In this document: positions 8,941-16,477 of the stretch, piece after piece
How positions within the stretch are numbered: position 1 is the stretch's first letter
Layout of the letters: every line of letters starts with the position of its first letter
Origin: Azoarcus_F sp048158365
GTDB taxonomy: Bacteria > Pseudomonadota > Gammaproteobacteria > Burkholderiales > Rhodocyclaceae
DNA length: 64,000 nucleotides
Assembly: GCA_048158365.1 (NCBI GenBank)
Contig: JBLLNL010000001.1
Direction: 5' to 3' (one strand)
The notes under the pieces: model-generated
Seen by the model: only the letters and a program-made list of their open reading frames with translations
The model's database searches: none
Told to the model about the DNA's origin: nothing
Translations under genes and position numbers: made by a program

Positions 8941-9043
8941 CGGCCATGGTGGATCGTCCGGCCGCGCGACCGTCGATCGGGACCTGCGGCCGCTTGCATC
9001 CGGGCGTCGACAATGTCGATGTCCGCCAAGGGAGAGACGCGAC

Positions 9044-9754
9044 ATGAGTCCCACGGGGGAGCTTTGCGGGCGGGTTGCGATCGTGACCGGGGGCGCGCGC
9101 GGCATCGGACGTTCGATCGTCGATGCGCTGTCCGCCCGGGGCGTCCGGGTACACGTATTCGATCAGGCCGACGTCAACGAATCCAGCGGGCAACTGCACC
9201 GGGTGGATATCGCCCGGCCCGCGAGCATCGCCGAAGCGCTGGACGGACTCCCGGAGCCGGCGACGCTGCTGGTCAACAACGCCGGTATCACGCGCGACCG
9301 CAGTCTGCTCAAGATGAGCGACGAGGAATGGCGTACGGTCCTCGACGTCAATCTCGGGGGGGCCTTCAACCTGATCCGGGCATGCGCGCCGGCGATGGTC
9401 GCGGCCGGATGCGGCAGCATCGTGAACATCACATCGATCAACGGCATGCGTGGCAAGTTCGGCCAGGCGAACTACAGCGCGGCCAAGGCAGGGCTGATCG
9501 GCCTGACCAAGACCGCCGCGCGTGAGCTCGGTCCCAAGGGTGTGACGGTGAATGCGGTGGCACCCGGCATGGTGATGACCGACATGGCCCGGACGCTGCC
9601 GGCGGAGGTGCTCGAACGTGCGCGGGACGAGAGTGTCCTGAACCGTCTGGCAACGCCGGAAGACGTTGCGGCGGCAGTGGTCTTTCTGCTGTCCGACATG
9701 GCGCGAATGATCACCGGCGAAGTCATTCGGGTCGATGGCGGTCAGTACATCTAG
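9044..9754 (+). CDS. Short-chain dehydrogenase/reductase, FabG/PhaB-like
   Basis: A classical SDR of 236 residues. The cofactor motif TGGARGIG is near residues 14-21, NNAG is near 80-83, and catalytic serine and YSAAK appear near 131 and 144-148; the C-terminus MITGEVIRVDGGQYI is typical of FabG-like 3-oxoacyl reductases. An acidic residue at the end of beta-2 (VFDQAD) favours NAD(H). Candidates are a 3-oxoacyl-ACP or acetoacetyl-CoA reductase, or a 3-hydroxyacyl-CoA dehydrogenase acting after ring opening. It follows the GNAT genes after 103 nt with its own GGGAGAG ribosome binding site. Confidence 0.82.
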   Translation: MSPTGELCGRVAIVTGGARGIGRSIVDALSARGVRVHVFDQADVNESSGQLHRVDIARPASIAEALDGLPEPATLLVNNAGITRDRSLLKMSDEEWRTVLDVNLGGAFNLIRACAPAMVAAGCGSIVNITSINGMRGKFGQANYSAAKAGLIGLTKTAARELGPKGVTVNAVAPGMVMTDMARTLPAEVLERARDESVLNRLATPEDVAAAVVFLLSDMARMITGEVIRVDGGQYI

Positions 9755-10138
9755 CCGAGGTAAGAGGCGGAACCAGCCCACTGCGTCGGGTCCGGTCCGG
9801 TGCAGTCCAGCGTCACTCCATTCGCATGGCATCAAGCGGAGCGAAGCGCTGCGTGACGAAGATGGGAGACCGGTCGGCGATACCGGCGCTGCGGCCGCGC
9901 GGAGCAGATTACCCGCATTGGGAAGGCTTGAAACGGCGCGGAAAGTCCCGCGCGCCGGCATTGCGCCGGCATGACGAGGCGTGCCAAAAATGAAGGAATC
10001 GTTTAACATGCGTTTGACGTTTACGTACAGTTTTGGAAAAAAGTCGACGTTTACGAAACGAGAGTTGTAGAGGGGTTGTGAACAGTGCCGGCGCGATGCC
10101 GCGCACTTGTCTAAATACAATAGTCAGGAGGAGACACC
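9755..10138 (+). other. Non-coding region between SDR gene and ABC importer
   Basis: This 384-nt stretch holds no convincing gene. It contains a 6-bp GC hairpin (9936-9941 with 9948-9953) that may end the SDR transcript, an 11-bp tandem repeat of GCGCCGGCATT type near 9952-9973, and an AT-richer stretch from about 9986 to 10070 with two direct repeats (separate entry). The importer promoter should lie here, but no clear -35/-10 pair can be assigned. The end carries the strong ribosome binding site AGGAGGAG (10126-10133) of the binding-protein gene. Confidence 0.6.
10016..10055 (+). promoter_or_regulatory. Direct repeats GACGTTTACG, candidate operator of the ABC importer
   Basis: Two identical 10-mers, GACGTTTACG, occupy 10016-10025 and 10046-10055, exactly 30 bp apart, or about three helical turns. 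They lie 84-123 nt before the start codon of the binding-protein gene in an AT-rich stretch. Same-face direct repeats at this position are typical of operator half-sites. The regulator is not in the window and no known consensus is recognised. Confidence 0.4.
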
Positions 10139-11287
10139 ATGAAACTCAAGAAGTCCTTGCTCGTTGCGATCACTCTGGCCTTTGCGGTCGGTGCCGCGGA
10201 GGCCCAGATCAAGGTCGGGGTGACGGTTTCGGCGACCGGACCGGCCGCATCGCTGGGTATTCCGGAACGCAACACGGTCGAGCTGATGCCCAAGGAGATC
10301 GGCGGTCAGACGATCCAGTACATCGTGCTCGACGACGCGTCCGACACCACGTCGGCGGTCAAGAACATCCGCAAGTTCGTCGATGAGGATCGCGTCGATG
10401 TGGTGCTTGGTTCGACCACGTCGCCAAACTCGCTCGCGATGATCGAGGTCGCGGCCGAGGCGGGCACGCCCATGATCGCCTGGGCGGCGTCCAGCCGCAT
10501 CGTCGAGCCGGTCGAAGGTCCCCGCCGCTGGGTGTACAAGACCCCGCAGAACGATCAGCACATGGCCACCGCGATCATCGAGCACATGATCAACCAGGGG
10601 GTCAAGGCGGTCGGCTTCATCGGTTTCGCCGATGCCTACGGCGAAGGCTGGCTGCAGCATTTCCGCACCCTAGCCGAGCTTCGCGGCCTTACGATGACCA
10701 GCGTGCAGCAATACAACCGCACCGACACGTCGGTCACCGGTCAGGTGTTGCAGCTGATATCCTCGCGTCCGGATGCAATTCTGATCGCGGGGTCCGGTAC
10801 GCCGGCCGCGCTGCCGCAGAAGACACTGGTCGAGCGCGGCTACAACGGCAAGATCTACCAGACCCACGGCGTCGCGAACAACGACTTCCTGCGTGTGTGC
10901 GGACGCGACTGCGAGGGTACCTTGCTGCCTGCGGGTCCGGTTCTGGTCGCCGCTCAACTGCCGGATTCGAATCTGGTCAAGGCGAGCGCGATGGCGTACA
11001 TCACCGCCTATGAGGCTGTACACGGTCCGGGGAGTGTGTCCACCTTCGGCGCGCACGCCTGGGATTCCGGCGTGCTGCTGCAGGCGGCGATTCCGGAGGC
11101 CCTCAAGCATGCCCAGCCCGGCACCGCCGAGTTCAGGGCCGCGCTGCGCGACGCGCTTGAGAATGTGCGCGAAGTCGCCGGTGCGCACGGCATCTTCAAC
11201 ATGAGCCCGACCGACCATCTTGGCCTGGATCAACGCGCACGTGTGATGGTCCAGATCCAGGATGGGGCCTGGAAACTCGCCAACTGA
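10139..11287 (+). CDS. ABC importer substrate-binding protein (LivK-like, periplasmic)
   Basis: A 382-residue periplasmic binding protein of the branched-chain amino acid/amide group. A signal peptide is visible, MKLKKSLLVAITLAFAVGA, with probable cleavage after AEA near residue 22. The mature protein starts IKVGVTVSATGPAASLGI, the first strand of the type I fold, and has the usual serine/threonine ligand-loop regions, as in GSTTSPNS near residue 99. In anaerobic aromatic degraders such systems import aromatic carboxylates; position downstream of the bcr genes suggests benzoate or a relative, but the ligand cannot be read from sequence. It is separated from the permeases by a strong hairpin. 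Confidence 0.88.
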   Translation: MKLKKSLLVAITLAFAVGAAEAQIKVGVTVSATGPAASLGIPERNTVELMPKEIGGQTIQYIVLDDASDTTSAVKNIRKFVDEDRVDVVLGSTTSPNSLAMIEVAAEAGTPMIAWAASSRIVEPVEGPRRWVYKTPQNDQHMATAIIEHMINQGVKAVGFIGFADAYGEGWLQHFRTLAELRGLTMTSVQQYNRTDTSVTGQVLQLISSRPDAILIAGSGTPAALPQKTLVERGYNGKIYQTHGVANNDFLRVCGRDCEGTLLPAGPVLVAAQLPDSNLVKASAMAYITAYEAVHGPGSVSTFGAHAWDSGVLLQAAIPEALKHAQPGTAEFRAALRDALENVREVAGAHGIFNMSPTDHLGLDQRARVMVQIQDGAWKLAN

Positions 11288-11305
11288 CAATCGAAGCCGG
11301 TGTCG

Positions 11306-11338
11306 GCGCGGCCACGGATCTCTGATCCGTGGCCGCGC
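11306..11338 (+). terminator. Perfect 15-bp hairpin after the binding-protein gene
   Basis: Positions 11306-11320 are exactly complementary to 11324-11338, with a TCT loop. The sequence lacks a T-run afterwards, so it is more likely a partial terminator or a 3'-end stabiliser. Such hairpins let the binding protein be made in excess over the membrane components that follow. Confidence 0.7.
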
Positions 11339-11562
11339 GCGCGGATTGCGTCTGGATGCGCCGATTGGCCGTGCATGTCGTTGCATCCAGTTGCACGACC
11401 GACGCGGCCGGTACGCTTAATCATCGAGTTGAACCTGAAAGTCCCGCGCCCATAGTCCGTCGATGGCGCGGCCTCGAAGGGTTTGGCGCCGTGACGGTCG
11501 GTTGCGGGCATGCGGAGCGGGCGCTCTAGGCGTCCCGGCCGGTTGGCAGGTAGGGGTAAAGC

Positions 11563-12600
11563 ATGGATTTTCAGATAGCGCTGATCCTGGGTCAGGACGG
11601 CATCACGAACGGCGCGATCTATGCGCTGCTCGCGCTCGCCCTGGTGCTGGTCTTCGCGGTGACCCGGGTGATCTTCATTCCGCAGGGGGAGTTCGTCGCG
11701 TACGGCGCCTTGACCCTGGCGATGATAGAGAACGGCGTCTTTCCTGCGACGATGTGGTTGCTGATCGGCGCCGGCGTCGTCGTCACCGTGGTTGACGGTC
11801 TGGGCGCCCTCAGAAACGGTCAGGGACGCAAGCTCGTCGGCCTCGCCGCGGTCAATCTGGCCTACCCGTTGCTGCTGCTCGGGCTGATGTGGTCGCTGCC
11901 GCTGCGGGATCTTCCGCTGGCGCTGCAGGTGCTGGCGACACTGCTGATCGTCGTGCCGATGGGGCCGATGATGTATCGCCTCGTCTACCAACCGATCGCC
12001 GAAGCGCCGGTGCTGGTATTGCTGATCATCTCGGTCGCCGCGCACGTCGCGATGGTCGGCCTCGGTCTGGTGTTCTTCGGTCCCGAGGGCTACCGGACGT
12101 CGCCGTTCTCGCTGGCGCGTTTCGAAGTCGGTCCCATATTCATCACCGGCCAGACGATCTGGGTCGTTCTGTCGTCGCTGTTGCTGATCGTCGCGCTGGC
12201 GTTGTTCTTCGGCCGCACGATCTACGGCAAGGCGCTGCGCGCGACCGCGATCAACCGAAACGGCGCTCGCTTGATGGGCATCTCCCCGATGCTGGCGGGC
12301 AAGCTGACCTTCTTTCTGGCCGCCTTGATCGGCGTGCTGTCGGGCGTGCTGATAAGCCCGATCACGACGATCTACTACGACACCGGATTCCTGATCGGTC
12401 TGAAGGGTTTCGTCGCGGCGATCATCGGCGGCCTGGCCAGCTATCCGATCGCCGCGTTCGGCGCCTTGCTGGTCGGTCTGCTCGAGTCATTCAGTTCGTT
12501 CTGGGCCAGCGCCTATAAGGAGGTCATCGTCTTCACGCTCGTCATTCCGGTGCTCGTCTGGCGATCGCTGACCACGCACCACATGGAGGAAGAGGAATGA
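11563..12600 (+). CDS. ABC importer permease, LivH type
   Basis: A 345-residue integral membrane protein of the LivH family, somewhat longer than the usual 290-310 because of an insertion around residues 70-130. The start MDFQIALILGQDGITNGAIY resembles other LivH N-termini. Multiple hydrophobic helices are visible, and the conserved cytoplasmic segment GKALRATAINRNGARLMGI near residues 222-240 is the EAA-like coupling loop. It overlaps the next gene by four bases (ATGA). It would form a heterodimeric channel with the permease half of the following fusion protein. Confidence 0.88.
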   Translation: MDFQIALILGQDGITNGAIYALLALALVLVFAVTRVIFIPQGEFVAYGALTLAMIENGVFPATMWLLIGAGVVVTVVDGLGALRNGQGRKLVGLAAVNLAYPLLLLGLMWSLPLRDLPLALQVLATLLIVVPMGPMMYRLVYQPIAEAPVLVLLIISVAAHVAMVGLGLVFFGPEGYRTSPFSLARFEVGPIFITGQTIWVVLSSLLLIVALALFFGRTIYGKALRATAINRNGARLMGISPMLAGKLTFFLAALIGVLSGVLISPITTIYYDTGFLIGLKGFVAAIIGGLASYPIAAFGALLVGLLESFSSFWASAYKEVIVFTLVIPVLVWRSLTTHHMEEEE

Positions 12601-14411
12601 AGTTCGAGCTTTCTCCGCGTGTGCTGACCATCGCACTGGTACTGCTGCTCGCATTCGCGCCGCTGCTTGTAAACCCGTATTACATCACGGTGCTGAACTA
12701 TATCGGCCTGTACTCGATGGTGGCGATCGGGTTGGTTCTGCTGACCGGCGTCGGCGGGCTGACCAGTTTCGGCCAGGCCGCCTTCGTCGGGGTCGGCGCC
12801 TATGCGACCGCGGTACTCACCACAGCGACGGACCTGCCAGGGTGGCTTGCCTGGCTGGGTTGGTCGCCGTGGCTGTCTCTGCTCGCTGGCCTGTTTGTGA
12901 CCGGTGCGCTGGCCTTCGTGATCGGTTCGTTTACGCTGAAACTGTCCGGTCACTACCTGCCGCTGGGTACGATCGCGTGGGGCATCAGCCTGTATTTCCT
13001 GTTCGGCACGATGGCCATCCTGGGCGGACACACCGGTTTTGGCGGCATTCCACCGATCGCGATCCTGGGCTACGAGTTGCGTCAGGGGCACGAGATCTTC
13101 TATCTGATCTGGGCGTTCGTACTGCTGGCGGTGTTCACGTCGCTGAATCTGCTGGATTCGCGTGAGGGGCGGGCCATCCGTGCGCTCAAGGGTGGCATGG
13201 TGATGGCAGAGGCGATGGGGGTCCACACCGCACGCTCGCGCATGATCATCTTCGTCATCGCGTCGCTGCTCGCGTGCACGTCGGGCTGGCTCTACGTCCA
13301 TATGCAGCGCTTCGTCAACCCGACCCCGTTCGGGATTAACATGGGCATCGAATACCTGTTCATGGCGGTTCTGGGCGGGGCGGCTCACGTCTGGGGTGCG
13401 ATCGTCGGCGCCGGTGTGATCACCGTGCTGAAGCAATGGCTGCAGGACATCTTGCCGAAGGTGTTCGGCCAGTCGGGCAACTTCGAGGTGATCTTCTTCG
13501 GCGCCCTGCTGGTGCTGATTCTGCATCGTGCGCGCGGCGGCTTGTGGCCGATCATGGTGTCGCTGGCCAATCGGATCGTACCGATCCGGTCGGCGCAGCG
13601 TACGATCGACCGCAACGCCGAGCCGCTGCCTGCTCGACGGCAGCCGGAACGCGGCGCGGTGCTGCTCGACGCGAACCAGGTCACGCGGCGCTTCGGGGGC
13701 CTGATCGCCGTGAACGGGCTCAGCCTCGACGTTCGTGCGGGCGAGATCCTCGCGCTGATCGGGCCGAACGGCGCCGGCAAGAGCACGATGTTCAATCAGG
13801 TTTCGGGGGTGGACGTACCCACCTCGGGCAAGGTGACCTTCCTCGGTCAGGACGTGACCGGCAAGACCTCGCGCGAGATCGCACGCATGGGCATGAGCCG
13901 CACCTTTCAGCACGTGCGTCTGCTGCCGACGATGAGTGTGATCGAGAACGTCGCCATCGGTGCCCATCTGCGCGGGACCAAGGGCGTACTGTCGGCCGCG
14001 TGGCGCATCGATCGCGCCGAGGAACGCCGCTTGCTCGCGGAGGCGGCCCGCCAGATCGAACGCGTGGGGCTGAGCGATTTCATGTTCGCCGAAGCGGGCA
14101 GTCTCGCGCTCGGTCAGCAGCGCATCGTCGAGATCGCGCGTGCGCTGACATCCGACCCCTGCCTGCTGTTGCTCGACGAACCGGCCGCCGGCCTGCGCTA
14201 CAAGGAGAAGCAGGCGCTCGGCGATCTGTTGCGCAAGCTCCGGGCCGAGGGCATGGGCATTCTGCTGGTCGAACACGACATGGATTTCGTGATGGGACTG
14301 GTCGATCGCGTCGTCGTGATGGAGTTCGGCGAGAAGATCGCCGAAGGCCTGCCAGAGGACGTGCAAAAGGATCCGGCCGTGCTGGAAGCGTATCTGGGAG
14401 GGATCGAATGA
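12597..14411 (+). CDS. ABC importer fused permease-ATPase (LivM-LivG)
   Basis: A 604-residue fusion. Residues 1 to about 325 are a LivM-type permease with many hydrophobic helices and the coupling segment ALKGGMVMAEAMGV near 197. Residues about 360-604 are a LivG-type ATPase. The ATPase has Walker A GPNGAGKST near 387-395, a Q-loop in MSRTFQHVRL, a signature of the LivG form LALGQQR near 502, and Walker B LLLLDEPAAG near 521-530. A polar linker of about 35 residues joins the halves. LivM-LivG fusions are known, but separate genes are commoner. It overlaps both livH and livF by four bases. Confidence 0.9.
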   Translation: MKFELSPRVLTIALVLLLAFAPLLVNPYYITVLNYIGLYSMVAIGLVLLTGVGGLTSFGQAAFVGVGAYATAVLTTATDLPGWLAWLGWSPWLSLLAGLFVTGALAFVIGSFTLKLSGHYLPLGTIAWGISLYFLFGTMAILGGHTGFGGIPPIAILGYELRQGHEIFYLIWAFVLLAVFTSLNLLDSREGRAIRALKGGMVMAEAMGVHTARSRMIIFVIASLLACTSGWLYVHMQRFVNPTPFGINMGIEYLFMAVLGGAAHVWGAIVGAGVITVLKQWLQDILPKVFGQSGNFEVIFFGALLVLILHRARGGLWPIMVSLANRIVPIRSAQRTIDRNAEPLPARRQPERGAVLLDANQVTRRFGGLIAVNGLSLDVRAGEILALIGPNGAGKSTMFNQVSGVDVPTSGKVTFLGQDVTGKTSREIARMGMSRTFQHVRLLPTMSVIENVAIGAHLRGTKGVLSAAWRIDRAEERRLLAEAARQIERVGLSDFMFAEAGSLALGQQRIVEIARALTSDPCLLLLDEPAAGLRYKEKQALGDLLRKLRAEGMGILLVEHDMDFVMGLVDRVVVMEFGEKIAEGLPEDVQKDPAVLEAYLGGIE

Positions 14412-15172
14412 CAGAAGCCGCAACGCCGCAGACGATTCTGGAGGTTCGCGACCTCAGCGTGTCCTATGGCAAGGTCGAAGCCCTGCACCGGGCCAGTATT
14501 CGCGTCGACGAGGGCCGTATCGTCACCGTCATCGGCCCCAACGGTGCTGGCAAGACGACGATGCTGTCGGCGATCATGGGCGTGCTGCCGTCGGTCGGAG
14601 AGATACACTTCCGCGGTGAGGTCGAGCATTCTCCGGAGGTGGAGAAGATGGTCGCCCGCGGCATGAATCTGGTGCCCGAGAAGCGGGATCTGTTCGGCGA
14701 GATGAGCGTCGAGGACAATCTGGTGCTCGGCGCCTTCCAGCGCTATCGGGAAGGCAAGCGCGACCATGGCGAAACCATGGAGGAAGTCTTCGCGCTGTTT
14801 CCGCGTCTGAAGGAGCGTCGCACCCAGCTCGCTGGTACGCTGTCGGGCGGCGAGCGGCAGATGCTCGCGGTCGGTCGGGCGCTGATGGCCAAGCCCAAGT
14901 TGCTGATGCTGGATGAACCCAGCCTGGGGCTGGCCCCGCTGATCGTACGCGAGATCTTCCGCATCATCGCGCAGCTGCGCAGTCGCGGCGTATCGATTCT
15001 GCTGGTCGAACAGAACGCGCGTGCCGCGCTGCAGGTGGCAGACTACGCATACGTGCTCGAGACCGGAGAAATCTCGCTGGAAGGTCCGGCCGCCGAGCTT
15101 GCCGACGATCCACGCGTGATCGAATCCTATCTCGGTCTCGGCAGCAAGCATCAGGAGATGATTGCACATTGA
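14408..15172 (+). CDS. ABC importer ATPase, LivF type
   Basis: A 254-residue nucleotide-binding protein and the second ATPase of the importer. Walker A GPNGAGKTT is near residues 42-50, the signature LSGGERQM near 145-152, Walker B LLMLDEPSLGL near 165-175, and the H-loop is replaced by the LivF-typical LLVEQNA. The start is ATG 14408 within the ATGA overlap with the fusion gene; the open frame upstream is a shadow. It closes the operon: a hairpin with a T-rich tail follows about 85 nt downstream. Confidence 0.91.
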   Translation: MTEAATPQTILEVRDLSVSYGKVEALHRASIRVDEGRIVTVIGPNGAGKTTMLSAIMGVLPSVGEIHFRGEVEHSPEVEKMVARGMNLVPEKRDLFGEMSVEDNLVLGAFQRYREGKRDHGETMEEVFALFPRLKERRTQLAGTLSGGERQMLAVGRALMAKPKLLMLDEPSLGLAPLIVREIFRIIAQLRSRGVSILLVEQNARAALQVADYAYVLETGEISLEGPAAELADDPRVIESYLGLGSKHQEMIAH

Positions 15173-15255
15173 ATGCGCCGAGGGCCTACGTCAGGCGTGG
15201 CTGTCGTCGCCGAATTTAGTACAGCGGCCCGGTATTTCAGGATTCTGCGGCCAGC

Positions 15256-15291
15256 GTCCGATCATGCCGGCTGGGCCGATCGGACTTTCTT
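15256..15291 (+). terminator. Intrinsic terminator of the ABC importer operon
   Basis: GTCCGATC at 15256-15263 pairs with GATCGGAC at 15278-15285, with a GC-rich 14-nt apex, followed directly by TTTCTT. It lies 84 nt after the livF stop. Confidence 0.65.
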
Positions 15292-15405
15292 GGATAATTG
15301 TGACAGCCTATGCGTCGCAGGGGGGGGAATGACGGTTGATCCCGCGTCTGTCGTGGCATAACATGCCAGCTGTTTTAAGTATTCCTGCTCCGGGGCGCAG
15401 CCACG

Positions 15406-15432
15406 TTGAGGGTTTGACGACGGCGCTAGAAT
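15406..15432 (+). promoter_or_regulatory. Possible hupB promoter
   Basis: TAGAAT at 15427-15432 is a fair -10 element located 48 nt before the hupB start. The best upstream hexamer is TTGAGG at 15406-15411, but the 15-bp spacing is short. TTGACG at 15414-15419 is a better hexamer but is only 7 nt from TAGAAT. The assignment is weak. Confidence 0.35.
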
Positions 15433-15480
15433 TCCGTAGTCCCATTCGTAATTCGTTACCCACACCAATCGAGGAAAAGC

Positions 15481-15759
15481 ATGAACAAAGGTGAATTTGT
15501 CGAAGCCTTGGCTGATCGTCTGGACGTTTCCCGCGCTCAAGCCGATCGTTCCCTGTCCGCAGTGCTGGACATCATCGCCGAGCGTATGGCTGCGGGAGAA
15601 AAAGTCTCGTTTACCGGCTTCGGTTCGTTCGAGGTGTCCGAGCGTGCAGCGCGTACCGGTCGCAATCCGCAGACCGGCGCTACTATCGATATCGCCGCCG
15701 CGCGCGTCCCGAAGTTCTCTGCCGGCGCGTCGCTGAAGAGCGCCGTCAACGGCAAGTGA
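15481..15759 (+). CDS. hupB: DNA-binding protein HU
   Basis: A 92-residue HU/IHF-family histone-like protein that bends and compacts DNA as a dimer. The start MNKGEFVEALADRLDVSRAQ matches HU helix 1. The motif KVSFTGFGSFEVSERAARTGRNPQTG is recognisable at about residues 41-66, with the conserved GRNPQTG followed by the beta-arm tip and the C-terminal helix ending AVNGK. The beta-arm proline is present in NPQTG. The gene is monocistronic, with its own weak promoter and a GC-rich terminator hairpin. Confidence 0.95.
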   Translation: MNKGEFVEALADRLDVSRAQADRSLSAVLDIIAERMAAGEKVSFTGFGSFEVSERAARTGRNPQTGATIDIAAARVPKFSAGASLKSAVNGK

Positions 15760-15792
15760 TCCCGTCGCCCTGAACGGGCGACCGTCGGACTC

Positions 15793-15829
15793 GGGGCCCG
15801 GCGCTGCGATGCGCTGGGCCCCGTCGTTT
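15793..15829 (+). terminator. hupB terminator hairpin
   Basis: GGGGCCC at 15793-15799 pairs with GGGCCCC at 15816-15822, extended inside by GCGC pairs, giving about 11 bp around a short apex. A weak T-stretch (GTCGTTTC) follows. It lies 34 nt after the hupB stop. Confidence 0.6.
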
Positions 15830-15858
15830 CGGCGCCATCCAACGAAGGACCGGAGCGA

Positions 15859-16041
15859 GCCGGAGCGGGTGATCGTCGCCACGGCGACTCGACCCGAGCG
15901 CATGCCGCTGTTGGCGAGCGTAGCGCCCGCGATCCCTGCTGTCTGAGCGCGAAGCGCGAGTTCAGGGATCGCAGCGAAGCGAGCCTTACAGCGGCAGCGC
16001 GAGTGGCCGTCGGAGCCGTGGCGACGATCACCCGCTCCGGC
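15859..16041. repeat. 183-nt palindromic element
   Basis: The outer arms 15859-15885 and 16015-16041 are perfectly complementary over 27 nt. Inside them further paired blocks occur in register: GCCGCTGT with ACAGCGGC, GCGATCCCTG with CAGGGATCGC, and an apex GCGC-GAA-GCGC centred near 15952, the exact middle of the element. The whole could fold into one long imperfect hairpin or DNA cruciform. It has no coding signal. Size and structure resemble REP/BIME or MITE-type intergenic repeats, but copy number cannot be judged from one window. Confidence 0.75.
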
Positions 16042-16084
16042 TGGCCGCGCTCCACGGGTTTCATGCAACGGCTTCTCTTATTGC

Positions 16085-16113
16085 TTGGTGAAACGCGGTG
16101 CTTCGGTTATAAT
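16085..16113 (+). promoter_or_regulatory. Sigma-70 promoter of the RNA helicase gene
   Basis: TTGGTG at 16085-16090 and a perfect TATAAT at 16108-16113 are separated by 17 bp. The predicted start near 16120 leaves a leader of about 358 nt before the helicase start codon. It lies just beyond the 183-nt palindrome. Confidence 0.65.
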
Positions 16114-16119
16114 GCCGGA

Positions 16120-16477
16120 CGTTGTGCAATGCAGCATCGGTTTTACTGCGTTTTACCATGTGCGGCACGTTAGCAGTTTTCGACGCCGCCATATCACCCT
16201 GCCGAGGGACTGTATCCACAGCCCCATCGCCCCCGACCTGCCTCCGAACTCCATTCGCTCCTAAGACCGTCTGGCATCGCGAAAACCGGTTGGTGCCGAT
16301 GAGCGGAATGTCATCGTGCGTGATCCTGTGATCCGCGCGCGTCGATGCCCGCCACACGCCCATCGAAGCGCCTCGAACGCGAACTGCGTCGAGTACTGCC
16401 GCGATGTTTTCTGCCCGTTTTGTGCGGGCGTGCGCCGCTGCGCCAGAACGGATTTGCAGCGGTGTGATGGAGCACAT
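16120..16477 (+). promoter_or_regulatory. Long 5' leader of the RNA helicase gene
   Basis: About 358 nt separate the predicted transcription start from ATG 16478. An in-frame extension back to 16316 exists, but its translation (cysteine- and arginine-rich) resembles no helicase N-terminus. Long leaders are known for cold-shock and RNA-helicase genes, where the product can autoregulate its own mRNA; that this happens here is inference. Confidence 0.45.

Larger units (their letters stand above)
15173..15480 (+). other. Non-coding region between ABC operon and hupB
   Basis: This 308-nt gap contains the ABC-operon terminator (separate entry), a run of eight G at about 15320-15327, and the hupB promoter region near 15400-15432. 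No protein-coding signal is convincing; the longest reading frames are shadows of neighbouring strand content. Confidence 0.6.

Noticed and set aside
12513..14423. A 636-codon open frame on the - strand
   Set aside because: It is antisense to the fused permease-ATPase gene, is rich in Arg, His and Gln with no recognisable domain, and is a codon-bias shadow in GC-rich DNA.
15414..15432. TTGACG and TAGAAT as the hupB promoter pair
   Set aside because: The two hexamers are only 7 nt apart, which cannot form one sigma-70 promoter.
16316..16477. A 54-codon N-terminal extension of the helicase
   Set aside because: The extension is Cys/Arg-rich and unlike RhlE N-termini, whereas ATG 16478 has a ribosome binding site and the correct start.
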